A DNA stretch of 64,000 nucleotides from JAHFDS01 sp964593795. Lineage in GTDB: Bacteria; Myxococcota_A; Polyangia; JAHFDS01. A program made the position numbers and the translations under genes. The stretch spans positions 9,211 to 73,210 of the forward strand of contig CAZQJC010000347.1 of assembly GCA_964593795.1 (NCBI GenBank). The letters run 5' to 3'. A model generated the notes under the pieces. That model was not told where the DNA came from. It saw only the letters and a program-made list of their open reading frames with translations, and searched no databases. How positions within the stretch are numbered: the first letter of the stretch is position 1; every line of letters starts with the position of its first letter. Positions 34,263 through 43,124 of the stretch are shown piece by piece.

Positions 34263-34491
34263 GACGGCGCATCGCGCAGCGGTTGCGCCGACGTGCGTGG
34301 TCCTGTGAGTGCGAGAATCGCACCCTCGTGGACACTGTCCACACGGCCGGCCGTGTCCACGGTGTCCGGACACTCGGGCGATCGCGTGGTTCCGGGGGCT
34401 TGGGCGTGGCCCACTTGGTGCAGCGGTGGGGGCAACATCGGCGTCGTCTTCCCGCAGGGTGCGGGGGGACGCCGGGGGGCTGGAGGGTCAC
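34263..34491. promoter_or_regulatory. Upstream region with three consecutive palindromes
   Basis: Just after the T6SS island lie three perfect palindromes in 46 bases: GTGGACA-c-TGTCCAC (34328-34342), ACACGGCCGGCCGTGT (34341-34356) and GTGTCCGGACAC (34362-34373). The heptamer TGTCCAC or its complement appears three times. They could be an operator array for the small gene at 34492 or a hairpin terminator of the island. No gene is seen here. Confidence 0.45.
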
Positions 34492-34740
<249 letters not shown>

Positions 34741-34741
34741 C

Positions 34742-34759
34742 GGCCCCCTCCGGGGGGCC
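34742..34759 (+). terminator. GC stem-loop after the small gene
   Basis: GGCCCCC and GGGGGCC form a 7-bp stem with a 4-base loop one base after the stop codon at 34740. No T-run follows, as is usual in high-GC genomes. Confidence 0.4.
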
Positions 34760-34853
34760 CATCGCCTCGCTGCGCGCTCGGCCGTGAACGAGCGCGGCCC
34801 CTGTGGCCCCCGAAGGGCTACGATGGGGCGCCGATGCTGGCGTGGGAGGCGAG

Positions 34854-36074
34854 ATGCGACGGGGGATCCCGCTCTTTTTCGGGCTGATCGTGGGTCTTGC
34901 GGGCCGAGAGGCCGCCGCGCAGTCGATGTCGATCGAGCTCGCGCTCGATCGGGGCTGCAAGACCGACGACGAGCCGATAGGCCTCTGGGCCCAGGGCGGC
35001 GGCCTCGTGCTGACGGGCCGCAGCACCGGCTACACCTGCAACGACGGACTGTTTCTCACGTTCGTCGACGCGGCGGGCAAGGCGAGGAGCGGCCGGACGC
35101 TGGGCTGGCTCTCGGCCGCGCTCGCGCCCGCGGCGGATGGCCGCCTGGTGACGCTCGAGGCGCGATCGTCGAGCTTCGGCGTGCCCGTGATGGTGGTGCT
35201 CGGCGCGCGCGGTGAGCGGGTCCTCGAGCGCAAGCTCGAGGGCGTCCAGGGCGGGCTCGTGGGCGCTGCGCCGGCCGCGGACGGTCATCGCGTGATCACC
35301 GCGAGCCTCTCGGCTGCGGGCGAGGAGGCCTGGCACGTCTACCGGGTCGGCGAGGCGGCGCCGGTGTCGATCGCCGAGCGGCCCGGCGCGCAGGCGTTCG
35401 CGTTCGCGGCGGACGGCGGCGTCCTTCTGGCCCGCGACACGGCGCGCGAGCGCTGGGCCGCGGATCGAAGCCCGAGCCCGTCGGACGTCGTGGTCGAGCG
35501 CCTCTCGCCCGACGGCCAGCCGGCGTGGCAGGCCACGGCGGCCAAGGGGCCCGCGGACGAGCGCGTGCAGCGCTTGCTCGCGCTCGACGACGGCGGCGCG
35601 CTGGTCGCCGGCAAGCGCACACCCCTCGAGGGCAGGGGATTCGGCAAGGCGGTCGTGTTCGTGGCGCGGCTCGACGGCCACGGCGCTGCGCGCTGGCTGA
35701 CGGAGGTCACCGAGGCCACGGACGCCGAGGTCTCCGCGCTGGCCGCGGCGCCCGACGGGGGCGCGCTCGTCGCCACCACCTCGGCGGTGGCGCAGCTCGC
35801 GCGGCTCGGCGGGGACGGCAAGGTCGCGTGGGCGCGCAAGGTGGTCGAGGGGCAGATCGCGGCCATCGCGCCCGCGGCGAGCGGCGCCACGATCGCCGCG
35901 TCGGTCGAGCGCGCCGGGCAGAAGAACAACATCCGGCTCTTCTCGGTCGACGAGGCGGGCAACGCCCCGCCGCCGCCCGAGAAGGCCACCCCGCTCGCGC
36001 TCACCCGCACCGAGCCCAAGGCTGGCAAGTCGGGCGCGTCGAAGAAGAAGCCCAGGCCCGGGAAGGGGAAGTGA
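34854..36074 (+). CDS. Secreted hypothetical protein, propeller-like
   Basis: A 406-residue protein with a signal peptide ('MRRGIPLFFGLIVGL' and cleavage after 'EAAAQ'). The mature part has repeating 'AxAADGG..V' and 'LALDDGGALVAGKR' units, typical of beta-propellers that report on unknown ligands. The tail is lysine-rich. The ATG at 34854 has GGGAGG upstream. A TACGAT hexamer at 34820-34825 may be its -10. Its stop is followed one base later by another secreted propeller-like gene, so both act in the periplasm or outside. Confidence 0.55.
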   Translation: MRRGIPLFFGLIVGLAGREAAAQSMSIELALDRGCKTDDEPIGLWAQGGGLVLTGRSTGYTCNDGLFLTFVDAAGKARSGRTLGWLSAALAPAADGRLVTLEARSSSFGVPVMVVLGARGERVLERKLEGVQGGLVGAAPAADGHRVITASLSAAGEEAWHVYRVGEAAPVSIAERPGAQAFAFAADGGVLLARDTARERWAADRSPSPSDVVVERLSPDGQPAWQATAAKGPADERVQRLLALDDGGALVAGKRTPLEGRGFGKAVVFVARLDGHGAARWLTEVTEATDAEVSALAAAPDGGALVATTSAVAQLARLGGDGKVAWARKVVEGQIAAIAPAASGATIAASVERAGQKNNIRLFSVDEAGNAPPPPEKATPLALTRTEPKAGKSGASKKKPRPGKGK

Positions 36075-36075
36075 C

Positions 36076-37143
36076 GTGAAGGCGCTCTTGATCCTCGGCC
36101 TCCTCCTCGGCCTTCCGCGCGTCGCGGGCGCGGAGCCGTCGGTCGTCTACCTCGCGACGGGCTCGCTCGAGCGCGAGGTCGTGCTCGTCGAGGGCTTCGA
36201 CGGCAAGAAGCGCAGGACGCTGCTGTCGGGCCTCGGCGTCAACACGAGGCTCGTCACGCACCCGTCGTCGTCGCGCTACGCGATCCGGCTCGAGCACGCC
36301 GACCGCGTCGGTCGTGTGCGCTTCGATCGCCCCGACGCGTACTGGGTGTTCGGCAAGACCGACGGCGACGTGACCGCGTGGGTGGCCGCCGATCGCGACT
36401 CCGTCCACCTCGGCGCGGGCGAGTACCACGCCGTGTTCTCGACCGCGGGCGATCGCCTGCTCGTCCAGGGCGAGTACTACGGCGGCGAGGCCGACATGGG
36501 CGAGCGCCTCGTCGCGTACGCCGTCGAGCGCGCGGAGCAGCGGCGCGTCTTCGAGCGCCGGCGCGACAAGAAGCTCGGCAACGTCACCGGCCTTTCGTAC
36601 ACGCCCGCGGGTGACCGCTTCGCGTTCGTGGGCACGAGCGGCACGACGACGCGCCTCTACCAGGAGGCGGCCGGGGCGAAGGCGCCGGCGCTCCTGCTCG
36701 AGACGACCGAGGGGGCGCCGGGCGGCGCGCTCTCGCCGCCGACCTTGCTCGCGGGCGATCAGGTGCTGTTCGGGCTCGGAGGCAAGCTCGCGGCGATCCA
36801 CGTCGCGACCAAGGCCCAGCGCACGTTCGAGGCGGGCGTCCCGCGGCGGTGGATCCCCGGGCGAAACCTCGTCGTGACGATCGGCAAGTACCAGTCCGTC
36901 GAGCCGACACCGGCGCAGCTCGTGGACCTCGCGAGCGGCAAGGTCACGAGCCTCGGCGCGCAGGTGCTCGACCTCTTCGACGTCTCGGTGGACGGCCGCT
37001 GGCTGCTCTACGCGCGAAGGGCGCCCAAGGACGAGGTGCAGCTCGTCCTGCGCGACCTCGACAGCGGCCGCGAGCGCACGCTCGACGGGGGCCCGACGCG
37101 CGCGCGCATCGAGCAGGCCGGCTTCGTCACGCTGGGGCGGTGA
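36076..37143 (+). CDS. Secreted TolB-like propeller protein
   Basis: A 355-residue protein with an N-terminal signal peptide ('MKALLILGLLLGLPRVAGA'). The body carries TolB/WD40-like blade motifs ('SVDGRWLLYARRAPKDEVQL', 'LSYTPAGDRFAFVGT'). GTG start one base after the upstream gene's stop, so it is co-translated. Function unknown; it ends four bases before the convergent dioxygenase gene. Confidence 0.6.
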   Translation: MKALLILGLLLGLPRVAGAEPSVVYLATGSLEREVVLVEGFDGKKRRTLLSGLGVNTRLVTHPSSSRYAIRLEHADRVGRVRFDRPDAYWVFGKTDGDVTAWVAADRDSVHLGAGEYHAVFSTAGDRLLVQGEYYGGEADMGERLVAYAVERAEQRRVFERRRDKKLGNVTGLSYTPAGDRFAFVGTSGTTTRLYQEAAGAKAPALLLETTEGAPGGALSPPTLLAGDQVLFGLGGKLAAIHVATKAQRTFEAGVPRRWIPGRNLVVTIGKYQSVEPTPAQLVDLASGKVTSLGAQVLDLFDVSVDGRWLLYARRAPKDEVQLVLRDLDSGRERTLDGGPTRARIEQAGFVTLGR

Positions 37144-37147
37144 CGGT

Positions 37148-37993
37148 TCAGCTCCGGAAGCCGCGCGCGGGCGCCCCGCGCTGCAGCCAGTTGGTCGCCG
37201 GGTAGTCGCTCGTCGCGCAGGTGACGTGCAGCGTGTACGCGTGGCGCGAGGCCGGCGAGCGGTTGGCCTCGCTCATGTGGGGCGCGAGGCCGTCGAGGAC
37301 GATCACCGCGCCCTTTCCGACCTCGAGGGGCACGAGGCGGCGCTCGTCCCACGGCGTCTCGTCGAGCACCTCGAAGCGCGTCCTTCTGCCCTCGCGCACG
37401 AAGCGCTGCTTGAGCCCGCCTGCGTGGCCGCCCGGGATCGCCCAGAGGCAGCCGTTGTCGGTGCGCGCGTCCTCGAGCGCGAACCACAGCCCCACCATGC
37501 GCTCGGGGTCCGTGTGCAGGAACGTCGAGTCCTGGTGGCAGCGCACCTCGCCGCCGATGAACGGCTGCTTGAAGATGTACATGGACTGCATGAGCCGCGG
37601 CGCCTCGAGGCCGACGGCGCGCACGAGCCCCTCGAGCGCGGCGGTGCGCGAGAAGGCGTCGAACTCGGGATCGAGGTCGTGCAGCGCGTGGCCGATCTTG
37701 TTGATCGAGCGCGCCTTTTCGTGCCGCAGCCGGCCCGCCTCGTCGAACGCGTCCTCCTCGAAGAAGAAGCGGATCTGATCGCCCGAGTCGAGGAAGTAGT
37801 CGTCGGTCCGGCGCGCCTGCTCGTCGGTGGTGAAGACGGTGCGGTGCGCGTCCGCGTCGAACCCCGCGACGAGCGCCTCCGCGCGCGCCCGGAGCGCGTC
37901 GCAGCGCGCAGCGGGGACGAAGCCCTCGAGCACCAGGAAGCCGTCGGTGCGGAAGCGCTCGAGCTGCTGGACGGTCAGCGGGTTCGCCGGCAT
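37148..37993 (-). CDS. Phytanoyl-CoA dioxygenase family protein (PhyH)
   Basis: A 281-residue Fe(II)/2-oxoglutarate-dependent oxygenase. The iron triad is His153-x-Asp155 ('CHQDST') and His239 ('APHMSE'), with Arg250 to hold 2-oxoglutarate. 'TDNGCLWAIPGGH' is the usual family strand. The best-known relatives hydroxylate branched acyl-CoA or secondary metabolites, so the substrate is open. The ATG follows TAGGCT by six bases, and only 18 bases separate it from the divergent gene at 38012. Confidence 0.85.
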   Translation of the reverse strand: MPANPLTVQQLERFRTDGFLVLEGFVPAARCDALRARAEALVAGFDADAHRTVFTTDEQARRTDDYFLDSGDQIRFFFEEDAFDEAGRLRHEKARSINKIGHALHDLDPEFDAFSRTAALEGLVRAVGLEAPRLMQSMYIFKQPFIGGEVRCHQDSTFLHTDPERMVGLWFALEDARTDNGCLWAIPGGHAGGLKQRFVREGRRTRFEVLDETPWDERRLVPLEVGKGAVIVLDGLAPHMSEANRSPASRHAYTLHVTCATSDYPATNWLQRGAPARGFRS

Positions 37994-37999
37994 GCTGCG

Positions 38000-38005
38000 A
38001 GCCTA
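38000..38005 (-). promoter_or_regulatory. -10 element of a probable leaderless promoter
   Basis: On the minus strand TAGGCT lies six bases before the ATG of the PhyH gene (37993). The divergent start at 38012 is so close that its promoter must overlap this gene. Confidence 0.45.
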
Positions 38006-38011
38006 GTCCGC

Positions 38012-38632
38012 ATGCCCTTCCTGCTCCAGCACGTCGACAGCTTGATCCAGATCGTGCTCGGCGCCGCGTGCACCTGGCTCGGCTTCGGCGGCGCCCGCCT
38101 CGGGCCGCGGGCTCGCAAGGTCCTGCGCGTCTGCGGTCCGGCGCTCGTGGTGATCGGCGCGCTGCTGCTCGTCGTGCGCGTCGCGGAGCCGCGGAGCTGG
38201 CAGCTCCACCAGACCGCGGACGGCGTCGCGAGCGCCGAGCTGCCCGGCGCGTCCACGCCGCAGGAGAGCGTGGACACGCTCGGCGCCGTCACGGTCAAGC
38301 GCACGAGCCTGACCTACAACGTGCCCGGCAAGGACCTCTCGCTCTTCTTCTCGCAGTCGGCGCTGCCCGAGCAGGCGCGGGCGATGTCGGACGCGCAGCG
38401 CCTCGAAGCGACGCTCGAGCACTTCGCGTCGCAGGGTTTCTCCGTCTCGCACCGCGCGCAGAGCGGGGCGATCCACCGGCTCGCGCTCCGACACGCCGGC
38501 AAGAAGGCGACGGTCGAGATGGCCCTCGCGTACGTGGGCGACCAGGCCTACCGCGTCGTCGCGAGCTACACCGACGGCAGCGAGGACCGCGCGCTCGTGG
38601 ACCGGTTCGTGGGCTCGTTCCGCGTGCGCTGA
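38012..38632 (+). CDS. Membrane-anchored hypothetical protein
   Basis: A 206-residue protein with two hydrophobic segments (about 8-27 and 40-58) and a C-terminal ~140-residue soluble domain ('LHQTADGVASAELPGA', 'TLEHFASQGFSVSHRA'), probably periplasmic. The domain resembles small alpha/beta sensor or lipid-binding domains but I cannot name the family. It diverges from phyH across 18 bases and converges on the MBL gene with two bases between stops. The ATG lacks a Shine-Dalgarno. Confidence 0.5.
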   Translation: MPFLLQHVDSLIQIVLGAACTWLGFGGARLGPRARKVLRVCGPALVVIGALLLVVRVAEPRSWQLHQTADGVASAELPGASTPQESVDTLGAVTVKRTSLTYNVPGKDLSLFFSQSALPEQARAMSDAQRLEATLEHFASQGFSVSHRAQSGAIHRLALRHAGKKATVEMALAYVGDQAYRVVASYTDGSEDRALVDRFVGSFRVR

Positions 38633-38634
38633 CC

Positions 38635-39864
38635 CTACGGGAGCGCCGCGGTGGGGGGGGCCACCTGCGTCGAGACGATCGGATCCTCGGCGGCGGTCTT
38701 CCACGGCAGCGTCGGCCACCAGGGATCGGGGGCGGGCGGCGCCTCCGGCTCCACGGGCTGACCGGGCTTCGGGGCGACGAGCGTGACGCCCGCGCGTGCG
38801 GCCTCGGCGCGCACGCGCTCCATCGGCTCCGTCCAGCCGTGGTACGCGAGCGTGAACGCCGCCCAGTGCACGGGGAGCATCACGCGACCCCGGACGAGCG
38901 TGTGCGCGGCGACCGCCTGCTCCGGCCCGATGTGCCAGTCGGGCCAGGCCGCGTGGTACTGGCCCGCCTCGATCATCGTCACGTCGAACGGCCCGAGGCG
39001 CTCGCCGATCTGCCGCATCGCGCGGAACAGGCCGGTGTCGCCGGAGTAGTAGGCGCGGTGCCGGGGCCCGAGGAGCGCGTAGCCGGCCCAGAGCGTGCCG
39101 TCCTTGTCGAAGAGCGTGCGGCCGGAGGCGTGGCGCGCGGGCGTGGCGACGATCTCGAGGTCGCCGACGCGCGCGCGCTCCCACCAGTCGAGCTCGACGA
39201 TACGGGCCTCCGGCACGCCCCAGTACGCGAGGTGCGCGCCCACGCCGAGCGGGACCACGAACGTCGTCGGCCAGTCCTTCATCGCGACGATGGTGCGGTG
39301 ATCGAGGTGGTCGTAGTGGTCGTGCGAGATGACCACCGCGTCGATGGAGGGCAGGGACGAGAGCGGCAGCGGCGGCGGGAACCAGCGGCGCGGCCCCGCC
39401 CACGTCAGCGGCGAAGCGCGCTCGCTCCACGCGGGATCGGTGAGCACGCGGTGCCCGTCGATCTCGACGAGGTTCGACGAGTGACCGAGCCACGTGACCC
39501 GCAGGCCCGTGGCCGGCGGAGACGCGAGCTGCGCGGCGTCGAGGCGCCGGACGGGCAGGGGGCCGTCGGGCGACGTGTGCGGGCTCATGCGGAACAGGCC
39601 CGCCACCGACCCCCACGCGTCGTTCCGGAGCGGCTCGGGGTTGACGAAGCGCCCGTCCCTCCACTGCGGGGAGCGCTCCATGCGCGCGCGGCGAGCCCCG
39701 TCGGCGCGGCGCCCGAAGGCCCGCCAGCCGGCGATCGTGACGACGGTCGCGGCGACCGCCAGCAGGCCGAGGAGACCCACGCCCGCGCGGCGGAGCCAGC
39801 GCCAGCGGCCGCGCTTGACCGGTAGGGGCGTGCCCGCAGGTGCCTCCGGGGCATCGCCTCGCAT
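38635..39864 (-). CDS. MBL-fold metallo-hydrolase (UlaG/NAPE-PLD-like) with membrane anchor
   Basis: A 409-residue protein. One membrane segment near residues 28-46 is followed by a metallo-beta-lactamase domain starting at 'VTWLGHSSNLVEIDG'. The metal site is 'SHDHYDHLD', then the Gly-His-like 'ATPARHASG' and 'YSGDTGLF'; 'MIEAGQY' and 'PVHWAAFTLAYHGW' complete it. The pattern is that of the RomA/NAPE-PLD-like branch, which cleaves phosphodiesters; the substrate is not known. The C-terminus is Pro-rich. The start is not strongly marked. Confidence 0.8.
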   Translation of the reverse strand: MRGDAPEAPAGTPLPVKRGRWRWLRRAGVGLLGLLAVAATVVTIAGWRAFGRRADGARRARMERSPQWRDGRFVNPEPLRNDAWGSVAGLFRMSPHTSPDGPLPVRRLDAAQLASPPATGLRVTWLGHSSNLVEIDGHRVLTDPAWSERASPLTWAGPRRWFPPPLPLSSLPSIDAVVISHDHYDHLDHRTIVAMKDWPTTFVVPLGVGAHLAYWGVPEARIVELDWWERARVGDLEIVATPARHASGRTLFDKDGTLWAGYALLGPRHRAYYSGDTGLFRAMRQIGERLGPFDVTMIEAGQYHAAWPDWHIGPEQAVAAHTLVRGRVMLPVHWAAFTLAYHGWTEPMERVRAEAARAGVTLVAPKPGQPVEPEAPPAPDPWWPTLPWKTAAEDPIVSTQVAPPTAALP

Positions 39865-39951
39865 CTGCCGATGGTGGAGCAGCGATCGCCGGGGCGCAAG
39901 GCTCGCGCCCCCGCGCGGCCAAAGCGCACCGGGTGCGCGGCTTGGCCCGGC

Positions 39952-40479
39952 TCAGTCCTGGGCGACCGGCTCGTCCTCGAACGCCGAGCCGTCGGTGGGT
40001 CGGTCGGGCGGCAGGCGGTCCATCTCGCGGCGGACGAGGTCCTGGTGGTGGACCTCCTCGGCGCGCAGCTCCTCGAACAGGTGCTTGACCGCCGGATCCT
40101 TGAGCCGCGGGACCAGCTCGTCGAAGAACGCCCAGGCCTTCTGCTCGCAGTGCAGGGCCAGCTCGAAGGCGCCGCGGGTGGGCATGCGGGCGCGGACCTC
40201 GTCGTACTCCGGCGCCTCGACGTCGAAGATCATCTCGCGCTGCACGGTGATGGGCTGGCTGCCGAACAGCGTCTCGCGCCGCCCGGCGAGCTCGGCCCGG
40301 TGGCGCTCCTCGTTCCGCTGCATGAAGCGGAAGAAGCGCTCGGCCTCCGGCGTGTGGTGGAGCGCCATCTGGTCGGCCAGCTCCTCGTAGCGATCCCGCG
40401 CTTCTTCCTCGATCAGCACCGCCAGGTCCAGCGCGTCGCGGAGCGCGAGCTTGTCGAAGTCGATGCCCTTGGTCTTCAT
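39952..40479 (-). CDS. Ferritin-like/rubrerythrin-family diiron protein
   Basis: A 175-residue four-helix protein. Two 'E-x-x-H' pairs ('RNEERHRAEL' and 'RAEEVHHQDL') and further glutamates in the first and third helices ('EEEARDRYEEL', 'LALHCEQKAW') fit a diiron site of the rubrerythrin/ferritin-like superfamily. No rubredoxin cysteines are present. A role in peroxide or iron handling is the family expectation. The ATG at 40479 is favoured over the TTG at 40497. It diverges from the aldo-keto reductase-like gene. Confidence 0.7.
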   Translation of the reverse strand: MKTKGIDFDKLALRDALDLAVLIEEEARDRYEELADQMALHHTPEAERFFRFMQRNEERHRAELAGRRETLFGSQPITVQREMIFDVEAPEYDEVRARMPTRGAFELALHCEQKAWAFFDELVPRLKDPAVKHLFEELRAEEVHHQDLVRREMDRLPPDRPTDGSAFEDEPVAQD

Positions 40480-40518
40480 GCCGACCTTGGCTTGCACGCC
40501 ACGGGCCAGCGGCTGCGG

Positions 40519-40524
40519 TACGCT
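40519..40524 (+). promoter_or_regulatory. -10 element of a probable leaderless promoter
   Basis: TACGCT, then six bases, then a GTG at 40531, which decides in favour of the GTG over the ATG at 40537. Confidence 0.45.
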
Positions 40525-40530
40525 GCGCGG

Positions 40531-41343
40531 GTGGCGATGACGTCACCGCGACCCCTCGGCAGGACCGGCCTCCGCGCTCACCCGCTCGGGCTGGCGGGCT
40601 CGTTCGGCGTGCCGGCCGACGTGGTCGAGCACGCGTTCCACGCGCACGGCCTCAACTACTTCTTCGTGACGCCGCGGTGCAAGACGCTCATCGAGGGGCT
40701 GCGCCGCCTCATCGCCGCGGGGCATCGCGACGCGCTCGTCATCGCCGGCGGCGCGAACCTGCCCACCGGCGGCGGCGTCGCGCGCAGCCACGCGAAGCTC
40801 TGCAAGCTCCTCGGCACCGACGTCATCGACGTCTTCCACCTCTTCTGGGTGCAGGCCGAGTGGTACACGACCGGCAAGACCTGGCCCGCGATGCGCGCGC
40901 TCAAGGAGGCCGGCAAGGTGCGCGCGCTCGCGATGTCGTGCCACGACCGGCCGATGGCGGCGCGGCTCTCGGGCGAGCTGGCGCTCGACCTCCTCATGAT
41001 CCGCTACAACGCCGCGCACCGCGGCGCCGAGCGCGAGATCTTCGAGGCCCTCGGTCCCGCGCGGCCCTCGATCTGTGCGTACACGGCCACGCGCTGGCGC
41101 AAGCTCCTCGCGCCCCTCGGCGAGCACGCTGCGATGACCGCCGGCGAGTGCTACCAGTTCGCGCTCCAGCACCCGGCCGTCGACGTGGTCCTCTGCGGCG
41201 CCGCCGACCGCGCGCAGCTCGATCACGCCGCGGCCGCGGTGGCGTCCGGGCCGCTGTCGCCCGAGCGCCTCGCGCAGATCCGTGCGTTCGGCGACGCGGT
41301 GCGCGACAGGTACAGGCGGCGCTCGCTCTTCGATGCGCGGTAG
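40531..41343 (+). CDS. Aldo/keto-reductase-like protein
   Basis: A 270-residue protein with the TIM-barrel order of aldo/keto reductases: 'PLGRTGLRAHPLGLAGSFG' opening, 'LGTDVIDVFHLFWVQ', 'KEAGKVRALAMSCHD', 'RYNAAHRGAE' and a final 'VDVVLCGAADRAQLD'. The catalytic Asp-Tyr-Lys-His set is not cleanly recognisable: the usual 'DxAxxY' segment reads 'HGLNYFF'. The NADP-binding end is present but short. It may be an inactive or shifted relative. Two in-frame starts exist (GTG 40531, ATG 40537); the first fits the leaderless pattern. Confidence 0.65.
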   Translation: MAMTSPRPLGRTGLRAHPLGLAGSFGVPADVVEHAFHAHGLNYFFVTPRCKTLIEGLRRLIAAGHRDALVIAGGANLPTGGGVARSHAKLCKLLGTDVIDVFHLFWVQAEWYTTGKTWPAMRALKEAGKVRALAMSCHDRPMAARLSGELALDLLMIRYNAAHRGAEREIFEALGPARPSICAYTATRWRKLLAPLGEHAAMTAGECYQFALQHPAVDVVLCGAADRAQLDHAAAAVASGPLSPERLAQIRAFGDAVRDRYRRRSLFDAR

Positions 41344-41377
41344 CGAGGGCAGCTCGCCCGCCTCGCCAGCGGCGAGG

Positions 41378-41383
41378 TACGCT
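41378..41383 (+). promoter_or_regulatory. -10 element of a probable leaderless promoter
   Basis: TACGCT followed after six bases by the ATG at 41390; no Shine-Dalgarno. Confidence 0.45.
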
Positions 41384-41389
41384 GCGCCC

Positions 41390-41989
41390 ATGAGCGGCTC
41401 TTCGTTTCTGACGCGCGTCCTCGAGCGGGTCTCGCCAGGCGGCGCGGGCGTCACGGACTTCGTGTTCAAGCACTGGTCGGTCCCGGGCAAGGTCACCGAC
41501 GAGGCGCTCGGTGTCCTGCCGGTCCCCGGCGTGGATGCCGGCCGGTTCCTGGATCGCGTGATGGATCTCGATCACTACACGGGGCCGATCCCGCACGTGG
41601 TGGAGAGCCGGTCGGTGCCGGACGCGCGCTTCGAGGCGCCGCGGCAGGTGCGCTTCTACCAGCGCGTGAAGATCCCGATGCTCGGCGAGGTGCAGCAGGA
41701 CATCGTGATCGAGCGCATGGGCATGATGGCCGGCTTCGACGTGGCGGCCTGGCGGATGCTGGAGCCGGAGACCGAGGCGCTGCCCAAGGCCAAGGGGATC
41801 AGGAGCGGCTACAACGACGGTGCGTGGCTCGTCGGGCCGGGCGTGGTCGGCTACGCCCTCAGCTCCGCCCCGCGGCGGGAGGACGTGGGCTTCGTGAAGT
41901 GGAAGGCGCTCACCGCCGGCGCCGACGTGGCGGCATCCAAGGTCATCCGCGACAACATCCTCGCGATGGCGAGGTGGGCCGCCCGGTAG
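41390..41989 (+). CDS. SRPBCC/START-like hypothetical protein
   Basis: A 199-residue soluble protein. The beta-strand-rich middle ('ARFEAPRQVRFYQRVKIPML', 'DIVIERMGMMAGFDVAAWRM') and the closing C-terminal helix ('VAASKVIRDNILAMARWA') fit the START/SRPBCC lipid-binding fold. No catalytic motif is visible, and no known substrate. It ends two bases before the convergent persulfide dioxygenase gene. Confidence 0.5.
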   Translation: MSGSSFLTRVLERVSPGGAGVTDFVFKHWSVPGKVTDEALGVLPVPGVDAGRFLDRVMDLDHYTGPIPHVVESRSVPDARFEAPRQVRFYQRVKIPMLGEVQQDIVIERMGMMAGFDVAAWRMLEPETEALPKAKGIRSGYNDGAWLVGPGVVGYALSSAPRREDVGFVKWKALTAGADVAASKVIRDNILAMARWAAR

Positions 41990-41990
41990 C

Positions 41991-43079
41991 TCAGATCCCG
42001 GCGCCGAACGCGTGCGAGCCGGGATCGTCGGGCGGCAGCTCGACCGGCAGGCCCTGGCTTCGCCAGCGGATCATGCCGCCCTCGAGGTTCGCGACGCGCG
42101 GGAAGCCCGCGCCCTCGAGGATGAGCGAGGCCTGCGCGGAGCGACCGCCCGACCGGCACACGACGACGATGGCGCGATCCTTGGAGAGCTCGCCGAGGCG
42201 CTCGCGGAGCTGGCCGACGGGCAGGAGCGTCGCGCCGCGGATGTGGCCGAGCTCGCCCGCGAACTCGTGCGGCTCGCGCACGTCGAGCACGGTCACCTGA
42301 TCGAGGTGCTCCTCGAGCCAGTCCGGCCGCACCTGCGGAACGCCCGCGAAGGTGCGCACGACCGGCGCCCACGAGGGTGAGGTCTCGTCGGTCTCCGGGC
42401 GCCCGCAGCGGAGGTTCGCCGGCAGCGCCACGTCGATCTGCTTCGGGTGCGGAAGGCCCAGGTTCGACATGAAGCCGACGAAGTCGTCGGCGCTGCGCTC
42501 GCCGCCGAGGCGCGGGTTGTGCTGCTTCTCCTCGCCGACGCTCGTGACCGTGCGGCCCTGGTAGTCGTGGCCCGGGTAGAGCAGGCACTCGTCGGGGAGC
42601 GCGAAGATCTTGTCGTGCACGGAGCGGTAGAGCATCCGCGCGTCGCCCTGCTGGAAGTCCGTGCGGCCCGCGGCCCGCACGAGCAGCGCGTCGCCGGTGA
42701 ACGCCATCGAGCGGTCGTCGAGCACGTAGGTGAGGCAGCCGTTCGTGTGGCCCGGCGTCGCGCGCACCTCGAGGCTGCGCTGGCCGAAGCGGATGCGGTC
42801 GCCGTCGCTGACGCCGAGGTCCGCGCCGGTCGCGCCCGCGTTCGCGGCCAGCACGATCCGGCTGCCGAGCCGCTGCTTGAACAGCCAGGCGCCCGTCACG
42901 TGATCGGCGTGCACGTGCGTCTCGAGCGTGTACAGGAGCGCGATCCCGAGCTCGCGCAGGAGCGCCGCGTCGCGGCCGAACTGCTCGAAGACCGGGTCGA
43001 TCAGCACGCCCTCGCGCGCGTCGGCGAGGAGGTAGGTGTACGTCGAGGACTTCGCGTCGAAGAGCTGTCGGAACAGCAT
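41991..43079 (-). CDS. Persulfide dioxygenase-rhodanese fusion
   Basis: A 362-residue protein with two domains. Residues 1-~240 are an ETHE1-like MBL domain with the iron site His55-x-His57-x-Asp59-His60 ('HVHADH'), His111, Asp130 and His171. Residues ~255-345 are a rhodanese with catalytic Cys308 ('CRSGGRSA'). Such fusions oxidise glutathione persulfide to sulfite and convert sulfite with persulfide to thiosulfate, so they detoxify sulfide. The ATG has TAGACT six bases upstream. The divergent neighbour is an exporter with a cysteine-dioxygenase-like domain, a coherent sulfur pair. Confidence 0.88.
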   Translation of the reverse strand: MLFRQLFDAKSSTYTYLLADAREGVLIDPVFEQFGRDAALLRELGIALLYTLETHVHADHVTGAWLFKQRLGSRIVLAANAGATGADLGVSDGDRIRFGQRSLEVRATPGHTNGCLTYVLDDRSMAFTGDALLVRAAGRTDFQQGDARMLYRSVHDKIFALPDECLLYPGHDYQGRTVTSVGEEKQHNPRLGGERSADDFVGFMSNLGLPHPKQIDVALPANLRCGRPETDETSPSWAPVVRTFAGVPQVRPDWLEEHLDQVTVLDVREPHEFAGELGHIRGATLLPVGQLRERLGELSKDRAIVVVCRSGGRSAQASLILEGAGFPRVANLEGGMIRWRSQGLPVELPPDDPGSHAFGAGI

Positions 43080-43085
43080 GACCCG

Positions 43086-43091
43086 AGTCTA
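43086..43091 (-). promoter_or_regulatory. -10 element of a probable leaderless promoter
   Basis: TAGACT on the minus strand, six bases before the ATG of the persulfide dioxygenase gene. Confidence 0.5.
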
Positions 43092-43112
43092 CGCGATCGC
43101 CGGGTGTCGTGA

Positions 43113-43118
43113 GAGACT
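43113..43118 (+). promoter_or_regulatory. -10-like element before the YeiH-type gene
   Basis: GAGACT, six bases before the GTG at 43125. It keeps the position of the pattern but not the first T. Confidence 0.3.
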
Positions 43119-43124
43119 CCGCCC

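Noticed and set aside
35525..36079. 184-codon frame at the end of the secreted propeller gene
   Set aside because: Arg/Gly-rich shadow of the gene at 34854-36074.
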